The translations under genes were made by a program, and so were the position numbers. A stretch of DNA of 64,000 nucleotides, taken from assembly GCA_024226515.1 (NCBI GenBank), contig JAAELQ010000147.1, positions 1 to 64,000 of the forward strand, written 5' to 3'. Within the stretch, counting starts at the first letter, position 1, and every line of letters begins with the position of its first letter. Shown in pieces: positions 57,170 to 64,000 of this stretch. Origin of the DNA: a bacterium. GTDB lineage: Bacteria > Acidobacteriota > Polarisedimenticolia > Polarisedimenticolales > Polarisedimenticolaceae. The notes beneath the pieces were generated by a model. That model had not been told where the DNA came from. It did no database searches and saw only the letters and a list, made by a program, of their open reading frames with translations.

Positions 57170-58387
57170 ATGAACGTCGTGATGCTGTCGCCAGGGTTTC
57201 CCGCGGAGATGCCGTGGTTCGCGCTGGGGCTCGCCGAGGTCGGGGCGCACGTGATCGGCATCGGCGAGCAACCTGAGGCCATGCTGCCCGAGGCGACGCG
57301 CCGGGCGCTCGACGTCTACGTTCAGGTCGGCTCGTTGTGGGACGAGGCGGCGATGACCGAGCAACTGCGCATGATCGGCCGGCGTGTGCGCATCGATCGG
57401 ATCGAGTGCCTCTGGGAGCCCGGCGTAATGCTGGCCGCAAGCCTGCGCGAGCGATTCGAGCTTCCGGGGATGAGCGTTGAGCAGGCTACGCTGTTTCGCG
57501 ACAAGGAGGCGATGAAACGCCGTCTGGACGACGCCGGGATCCGCACGCCGCGCCACGCTGTGGCGACCGACGGCGGCGAGATCCGTGCGGCGGCCGAGCA
57601 GATCGGTTTCCCGCTGATCGTCAAGCCGGTCGCGGGCGCGGGATCGGCCGACACGCATCGCGTCGACGACGCGAAGGCGCTCGAGCGCGTGATCCCTCGC
57701 GTGCGCCACGTGGCGCAACTGAGCGTCGAGGAGTACGTCGAGGGCGAGGAGTTCACCTTCGATACGATCTGCGCCGGTGGCGACGTGCTGTACCACAACG
57801 TCGCGTGGTATCGGCCCAAGCCGTTGCTGGCGCGCACGATCGAGTGGTCCAGCCCGCAGACGGTCAGCCTGCGCGATCCCGACCGCGCGGACCTAGCCCC
57901 GGGCGTCCGTATGGGGCACGAGGTGCTGAGAGCCCTGGGCTTCGACACGGGCTTCACCCACATGGAGTGGTTCCTCACGCCCGACGGCGAGGCGGTGTTC
58001 GGCGAGATCGCGGCACGGCCTCCCGGCGCGCGCTCGGTCGACCTGATGAACTACGCCTGCGACTTCGACTCGTTCACCGGATGGGCCGAGGCCGTGTGCC
58101 ACGGCCGCATGTCGGCCCCCTGGTCCCGGCGCTACAACGCGGCCGTGATCTTCAAACGGGCCAAGGGCTCCGGCCGCATCGCGCGAATCGAGGGGCTCGA
58201 GCGCCTCGTCGCTCGCTACCGACGCAACATCGTGTGCGTCGACTTGCTCCCCGTGGGGGCGCCACGGCGCGACTGGAAGATGTCGCTGATCTCCGACGGC
58301 TTCCTGATCGTGCGTCATCCGGACTTCACGGCGACGCTCGACATGGCCGATCGCATCGGGACGGACCTGCGGCTGTTTGCTTCCTGA
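57170..58387 (+). CDS. ATP-grasp ligase paralog 3
   Basis: The 405-residue protein shares motifs GFPLIVKPVAGAGSADTHRV, EEYVEGEEFTFDTI and THMEWF...FGEIAARPPGAR with the two paralogs. The ATG at 57170 is chosen: a GGAAGG ribosome site ends six bases before it and the N-terminus MNVVMLSPGFPAEMPWF then aligns with paralog 1; GTG and ATG codons just before it are alternatives. The stop lies 19 bases ahead of the palindromic repeat, which separates it from the convergent arginine deiminase gene. Confidence 0.9.
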   Translation: MNVVMLSPGFPAEMPWFALGLAEVGAHVIGIGEQPEAMLPEATRRALDVYVQVGSLWDEAAMTEQLRMIGRRVRIDRIECLWEPGVMLAASLRERFELPGMSVEQATLFRDKEAMKRRLDDAGIRTPRHAVATDGGEIRAAAEQIGFPLIVKPVAGAGSADTHRVDDAKALERVIPRVRHVAQLSVEEYVEGEEFTFDTICAGGDVLYHNVAWYRPKPLLARTIEWSSPQTVSLRDPDRADLAPGVRMGHEVLRALGFDTGFTHMEWFLTPDGEAVFGEIAARPPGARSVDLMNYACDFDSFTGWAEAVCHGRMSAPWSRRYNAAVIFKRAKGSGRIARIEGLERLVARYRRNIVCVDLLPVGAPRRDWKMSLISDGFLIVRHPDFTATLDMADRIGTDLRLFAS

Positions 58388-58406
58388 TCCGGCCGGGTGT
58401 CGGGGA

Positions 58407-58649
58407 TCCCCGGGGGCCTGCCCCCGGACCCCCCGTCCGCCCTGCGTGACGCCGGCAGACCGACGTCACTCCGGTTGGTACTTGTTCTCCTGACTCCCTG
58501 TCGCGCTCGCCGAGCCATGGGTCTGCTCGGCCGTCCGGAAACCTCGGGGCATCGCCTCGAGGTCCGAAAGGCAAGGACCAAACGGAACGATGGCCGTCTG
58601 CGGCCGTCGTGGAGTGCGGACGGGGGGGCCGGGGGCAGGCCCCCGGGGT
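58407..58649. repeat. Palindromic REP/MITE-like repeat, copy 2
   Basis: This complete copy fills most of the interval between the convergent ATP-grasp and arginine deiminase genes. Outer arms CCCCGGGGGCCTGCCCCCGG (58408-58427) and its partner ending at 58649 are each an inner palindrome. The right arm from 58570 matches the right arm of copy 1 almost base for base, but the matching part of the left arm (58441-58490) has diverged. The central ~70 bases are unrelated between copies. No open frame of note. It appears to be a non-autonomous dispersed element. Confidence 0.85.
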
Positions 58650-58679
58650 GTTCCCGGCTAGCGGGGCAGCGACACAGGC

Positions 58680-59942
58680 TCAGTCGCGAAGCAGCGGGTG
58701 GACGAGGCAGTGCGGGCCGCCGCGGGCGCGGGAGATCTCGTTACTGCGGATGAGGATGCAGACGCGCTGGTTGGCGTCGAGGTCGATTTCCCGGCGACCG
58801 AGGAGGAGGTCCTCGGCCTCGACGATGGCGAAGCCCTTCTGCGAGAGCGCCTCGGCCGTTACGGTGTTGCGGCCGAACAGCGTGATGACTCCGGGCGCGA
58901 GCGCCATGCAGTTGGCGCCGTCGGTCCACTGCTCGCGCTGCTGGGCCACGGGATCGTCGCCGCCGCAGTTGATCGGCTCGAGCTCGACGCCGCGGGCGGC
59001 GAGCGATTCGAGCAGGTTGCCGCGCGACTGGGGCTCGAGGTCGTCACTGCGCAGGTCGATCTCGGAGACGGAGGCCTGTTCGCGGCCGCCCGGGAGAATC
59101 ACGGGCGGGTAGACGAGGCAGGCGTCGCGATCGACCTGCGTGATGAGGGTGTCGAGGTGCATGTAGGCCCGGCGGCGCGGGAGCTCGACGACCAGCATGT
59201 AGCGCGGTCCGTCCTCTCGTTGCGCCAGCGCCCGGGCGAGGAACTTGATGCCGTTGCGGTTCGTCCGCTCGGAGAGGCCGACGGCGATGACCGACTCGGA
59301 GAAGATCAGGACGTCGCCGCCCTCGATGTGCGGCCAGCCCTGGCCGGCGTAGAGCAGGTGCTCGCGCGCGGACTCAACGGGGTCGAACAGGACCGGGACG
59401 TTCTTGAAATCGGGGTGAAAGCGGAACACGGCGCGCGTGAGGAGCGCCTCGCGATGGCGCGCCGGGGCGGCCATCGAGCACAGGATGACGCCGTCGCCGA
59501 GGATCACCTGCGGGTCGCGCTGGAAGCACCAGTTGGGCAGTGGGACGACGCCGTACAGGTCCTCCGCCTCGATCCCCGAGGGCCGGGTCAGCTCGCGCGA
59601 GCCGGCGATCAGCACTTCGGTCAGCGCGACGGGGTCGAGCCCGGACAGCCGATCGCGCTCGGGCGGCGACAGGTCCTCGAGCAGCGTGTCGACGACGCGC
59701 TTGCGCGCCTGATCGTCCTCGAGCGCCTGGGCCAGCAGGTCCGCGGCCTCGAGCACCTCGACGCCGAGCAGCTGCAGCACGCGGCGGAAGCGCGCGTGCT
59801 CGTCCCGCGCGCGATCCCCGTAGAGGATGTCGTCGAAGAGCAGCTGCTCCATCATCGCCGGGACCATGCGGTCGACCTCGAGTCCCGGTTCGTGAACCAG
59901 GGCCCGGCGCAGGCGGCCGATCTCGGACGTGATGTTGACCAT
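58680..59942 (-). CDS. arcA: Arginine deiminase
   Basis: The 420-residue enzyme shows the guanidine-modifying fold motifs: FQRDP, HIEGGDV, MHLDTLITQVD and a C-terminal catalytic Cys in GGPHCLVHPLLR. It converts arginine to citrulline and ammonia. No carbamate kinase or ornithine transcarbamylase gene is next to it. It is the last gene of a run in the same direction (OPT transporter, small membrane protein, deiminase), 12 bases after the membrane protein, so it may use arginine from imported peptides. Confidence 0.9.
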   Translation of the reverse strand: MVNITSEIGRLRRALVHEPGLEVDRMVPAMMEQLLFDDILYGDRARDEHARFRRVLQLLGVEVLEAADLLAQALEDDQARKRVVDTLLEDLSPPERDRLSGLDPVALTEVLIAGSRELTRPSGIEAEDLYGVVPLPNWCFQRDPQVILGDGVILCSMAAPARHREALLTRAVFRFHPDFKNVPVLFDPVESAREHLLYAGQGWPHIEGGDVLIFSESVIAVGLSERTNRNGIKFLARALAQREDGPRYMLVVELPRRRAYMHLDTLITQVDRDACLVYPPVILPGGREQASVSEIDLRSDDLEPQSRGNLLESLAARGVELEPINCGGDDPVAQQREQWTDGANCMALAPGVITLFGRNTVTAEALSQKGFAIVEAEDLLLGRREIDLDANQRVCILIRSNEISRARGGPHCLVHPLLRD

Positions 59943-59954
59943 GACCGCCTTGAC

Positions 59955-60500
59955 CTAGGACTGGCCCTTGGCGTGCAGCGCGTGCACGATGGACTGCGCC
60001 TCGCGCAGTTGCTCCAGCGCTCGCCCGAGGTACTCCTTCGCCTCGTCGATCCAGCCGTCGATCGACGCGGACCAGACGCGGTTGACGTAGCGCTCGCCGG
60101 CGGCAAACGCGTTCATCACCTCGGCGTAGTCGGCCAGGCTGTACAGGTGTCCGATGCTCTCTCTGGCGTCCGCGAAGCCGGCGAGGTCGTCGCGCATCGC
60201 CTCGTCGATCTTCTCGTGCAGCGCGTAGACGTCCGTCGATTCCTTCTCGGCGTCGATCTTCGTCAGTTTCTCGACGGCACTGTCGATGCACTTCAGCAGC
60301 TGGCTGAAGTCGCCGCTGAGCTTGTCGGCGTGGCTCGCCTCGCGGTGAGCTCCGACGCGCGCGAGTACGACGCCGACGACGCCGACGAGGAACGCGGGGA
60401 TGAAGTACTTCCAGTCGACGTGGTTCTCGGCGGTCTGTACCGCATAGACGGAGCCCGCCAGGAAGCCCACGGTGATCAGCAGGTAACCGAGGTTTTTCAT
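59955..60500 (-). CDS. Small membrane protein with cytoplasmic helical domain
   Basis: The 181-residue product has two N-terminal membrane helices (about residues 4-22 and 34-50), then a mainly helical, charged region of about 120 residues that could form a bundle or coiled coil. GGAG lies seven bases before the ATG. I recognise no family. It sits between the OPT transporter gene (10 bases) and arcA (12 bases) and probably belongs to the same transcript; a transporter accessory is a reasonable guess. Confidence 0.75.
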   Translation of the reverse strand: MKNLGYLLITVGFLAGSVYAVQTAENHVDWKYFIPAFLVGVVGVVLARVGAHREASHADKLSGDFSQLLKCIDSAVEKLTKIDAEKESTDVYALHEKIDEAMRDDLAGFADARESIGHLYSLADYAEVMNAFAAGERYVNRVWSASIDGWIDEAKEYLGRALEQLREAQSIVHALHAKGQS

Positions 60501-60510
60501 CCTTCGACTC

Positions 60511-62271
<1,761 letters not shown>

Positions 62272-62366
62272 GCGGACCTCCTTCAGTTGCGACGAAGCCC
62301 GGTTGTATCACCTGCCGGCCGGCGAACCAAGGACTTTCGCCCCGTTTCGCGCGCCCGGGCGGGGAT

Positions 62367-62993
62367 TCAACCGTGGACGGAGGGGGACTCGCCGCTGCCG
62401 ATGGCGTCGCTCTCGTACTGCAGCCAGGCCTTCCAGCGACCCTCGAGCCAGTCGGGCTCGGCTTCACGCCGGGCCAGCGCGAAGAACATCTCCCAGTGGC
62501 GCTTCTCCGCCGGCCCGAGATCCGCCAGCAGCGCCGCGACCTCCGGGTCCCTGTCGCCGAGCCCGTCCAGCAGGCAGCTGAAGCGCTCGCAGCTCCGCGC
62601 CTCGATCAGGGCGCCGATCAACAGACGATCGACCTTCAGCGCGGGCTCTCGGTCGGTCTGCGCGTTGCGCCGCAGCGCGTTCACGTACGCGTTGCTGCGT
62701 CGCCGGCCCACGCGCCAGCCGCGGCGATGCAGCAGCACCGCGACCCGGCGCATGTGGACCACCTCCTCGATCGCCAGCGAGCTCATGCGCTCGACGAGCT
62801 CCTGGTCGTCGGGGTAGTGCGCGACGAGGTTCAGCGCATACAGCGCCGCCTGCTGCTCGCACACGGCGTGGTCGGCCAGGAACTCGGGCAGGCGATCGGT
62901 CGCCAGCCCGGCCCAGGCTGCAGGCGTTGCGCTGAGCAATGGCAACGCCGCGCGGATCTCGGCGAGGCTCTCGTGTTGCGCATCCGAGGACAT
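62367..62993 (-). CDS. miaE: tRNA 2-methylthio-N6-isopentenyladenosine hydroxylase
   Basis: The 208-residue ferritin-like di-iron protein carries ALYALNLVAHYPDDQELVERM, EEVVHMRRV, IEARSCERF and EKRHWEMFF, the Glu/ExxH iron ligands of MiaE. It hydroxylates ms2i6A at position 37 of tRNAs. The ATG at 62993 has GGAG seven bases upstream; an upstream GTG overlapping the pdxH stop is an alternative. It is third in a run with pckA and pdxH. Confidence 0.9.
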   Translation of the reverse strand: MSSDAQHESLAEIRAALPLLSATPAAWAGLATDRLPEFLADHAVCEQQAALYALNLVAHYPDDQELVERMSSLAIEEVVHMRRVAVLLHRRGWRVGRRRSNAYVNALRRNAQTDREPALKVDRLLIGALIEARSCERFSCLLDGLGDRDPEVAALLADLGPAEKRHWEMFFALARREAEPDWLEGRWKAWLQYESDAIGSGESPSVHG

Positions 62994-63004
62994 CGTCGGC
63001 TCCG

Positions 63005-63610
63005 TCACGGGCCCAGCAGCGACCGGATCCAGCGGCCGTCCTCGGCGGAATAGTCCACACGGTCGTGGAGGCGATTGTCCCGGCTCTGCCAGAACTCGAA
63101 ACGCTCGGGGATCAGTCGGTAAGCTCCCCAGAAGTCGGGGCGCGGGACCTCCTCGTCGGCGAAGATCCGGTCGAGCTCGCGGACGCGAGTCTCCAGTCGC
63201 GCACGGTCCACGACCGGCCGGCTCTGTGGCGAGGCCCAGGCGCTCAGGCGCGACGCCCGCGGACGGGCGAGGTGGATCGCGTCGGACTCCTCGGCGCTCG
63301 CCCGTTCGACGCGGCCCTCGATGCGGACCTGTCGATTCAGCGGCTCCCAGTAGAACAGCAACGCGGCGTTCGGGTTGGACTGCAACTCTGTCGCCTTGCG
63401 GCTCTCGTAATTCGTCGAGAACAGGAAGCCGGTCTCGTCGAACTTCTTCAACAGAACCATGCGGGCCGACGGGCGCCCGGCGGCGTCGGCCGTGGCCAGC
63501 GCGACCGCGTCGGGGAACTTCAGGTCGCAGTCCCGTGCATCCCGGAACCACACGCCGAACTGCTCGACGGGGTCCGCGGAGAGCGATTCGAGATCCAGCG
63601 GCGGTAGCAA
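63005..63610 (-). CDS. pdxH: Pyridoxamine 5'-phosphate oxidase
   Basis: The 201-residue flavoenzyme has PSARMVLLKKFDETGFLFSTNY (FMN-binding), KATELQSNPNAALLFYW, QVRIEGRVE and the C-terminal RLIPERFEFWQSRDNRLHDR signature. It oxidises pyridoxine/pyridoxamine phosphate to PLP. The start is TTG, three bases after the pckA stop; no ATG option fits as well. It is expected in an operon with pckA and miaE. Confidence 0.93.
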   Translation of the reverse strand: MLPPLDLESLSADPVEQFGVWFRDARDCDLKFPDAVALATADAAGRPSARMVLLKKFDETGFLFSTNYESRKATELQSNPNAALLFYWEPLNRQVRIEGRVERASAEESDAIHLARPRASRLSAWASPQSRPVVDRARLETRVRELDRIFADEEVPRPDFWGAYRLIPERFEFWQSRDNRLHDRVDYSAEDGRWIRSLLGP

Positions 63611-63613
63611 ACG

Positions 63614-64000
63614 TCACTCGCTCGGCGCGGCGGCCTTGATCTCGTCGGAGGCGTGCTCGGCGTAACGCGCGAAGTTCTCACGGAACATCGCCGACAGCTT
63701 GGCGGCCTGGACGTCGTACGCCGCCTTGTCCTTCCAGGTGTCGCGCGGAACGAGCACCTCGGACGGGACGCCGGGGACGGCCGTCGGCACCGCGACGCCG
63801 AAGACCGGGTCCGGCCGCAGTGACGCGTCGTCGATCTGCCCCTCGAGCAGCGCGCTGATCATCGCGCGTGTGTGCGGGATCGGGATGCGGTGTCCCACCC
63901 CGTAGGGACCGGTGGTCCAGCCGGTGTTGATCAGCCAGACACTCGGTTCGTGCGTGCGGATCTTCTCGCCCAGCATCGTGGCGTACTCTTCGGGCCGCCG
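63614..64000 (-). CDS. pckA: Phosphoenolpyruvate carboxykinase (ATP), C-terminal part, cut by window edge
   Basis: The last ~128 residues of an ATP-type PEP carboxykinase are encoded here; the 5' part is beyond position 64000. Visible family landmarks are EYATMLGEKI, WLINTGWTTGPYGVGHRIPI and RAMISALLEG. The enzyme converts oxaloacetate to phosphoenolpyruvate in gluconeogenesis. The frame is open to the window edge, so there is no sign of truncation in the chromosome. Confidence 0.93.
   Translation of the reverse strand, partial: RRPEEYATMLGEKIRTHEPSVWLINTGWTTGPYGVGHRIPIPHTRAMISALLEGQIDDASLRPDPVFGVAVPTAVPGVPSEVLVPRDTWKDKAAYDVQAAKLSAMFRENFARYAEHASDEIKAAAPSE

Overview
The window is GC-rich, gene-dense bacterial DNA with about 52 protein genes, no rRNA, tRNA, CRISPR or phage genes seen, and no insertion-sequence transposase. 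The host is Gram-negative: there is a TonB-dependent receptor with a carboxypeptidase-like plug domain, two small outer-membrane barrel proteins, several lipoproteins, a prepilin and B12-dependent MetH. The combination of an Oar-type TonB receptor, an FG-GAP/ASPIC protein, paired M16 peptidases, a M64 protease and an OPT peptide transporter recalls Acidobacteriota (Thermoanaerobaculia/Polarisedimenticolia-like) or a related deep lineage. That assignment is inference; no marker gene here settles it.

Layout. 1-257: a palindromic REP/MITE-like repeat, cut by the window edge. 0.3-3.0 kb: an ABC exporter (ATPase, permease) with a zinc-ribbon protein. 3.3-6.6 kb: a pseudopilin and an active/inactive M16 peptidase pair. 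6.5-12.7 kb: an ASPIC/FG-GAP protein, the TonB receptor and a barrel protein. 12.8-15.6 kb: a soluble GAF histidine kinase and a response-regulator/SpoIIE phosphatase split by a one-base frameshift. 15.6-22.2 kb: TraB protein, barrel protein, aminotransferase, TPR protein, HemN and a radical SAM enzyme with unusual cysteine spacing. 22.3-27.8 kb: a PhoR/PhoB-type two-component pair, a YyaL-type lipoprotein and an HU-like protein with a clear promoter and terminator. 27.8-33.2 kb: a lipoprotein, cysteine synthase-type enzyme, cysteine dioxygenase, metallo-beta-lactamase fold enzyme, two hypotheticals and FprA-type reductase. 33.3-36.7 kb: secreted M64 metalloprotease, a 60-residue leader-like peptide with its own promoter, and a primary-type sigma factor. 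36.8-43.7 kb: exported Ntn-hydrolase, aldehyde dehydrogenase, a second M16 pair and a MATE exporter. 43.7-49.4 kb: lipid-kinase-like protein, a secreted propeller protein, a second ABC exporter and a secreted hypothetical. 49.4-58.4 kb: metH, glgA and three paralogous ATP-grasp ligases. 58.4-58.65 kb: the second copy of the palindromic repeat. 58.7-64 kb: arginine deiminase, a small membrane protein, an OPT transporter, MiaE, PdxH and the 3' end of ATP-type PckA.

Most genes lie in short, tightly coupled operons. Overlaps of the types ATGA, TGATG and TTGA are common, and TTG starts recur. The strongest leads for something not yet described are the three ATP-grasp paralogs around glgA, the small peptide at 35.6 kb with its own promoter, the radical SAM enzyme with a CX10CX2C motif, and the dispersed palindromic element found at both ends of the window.
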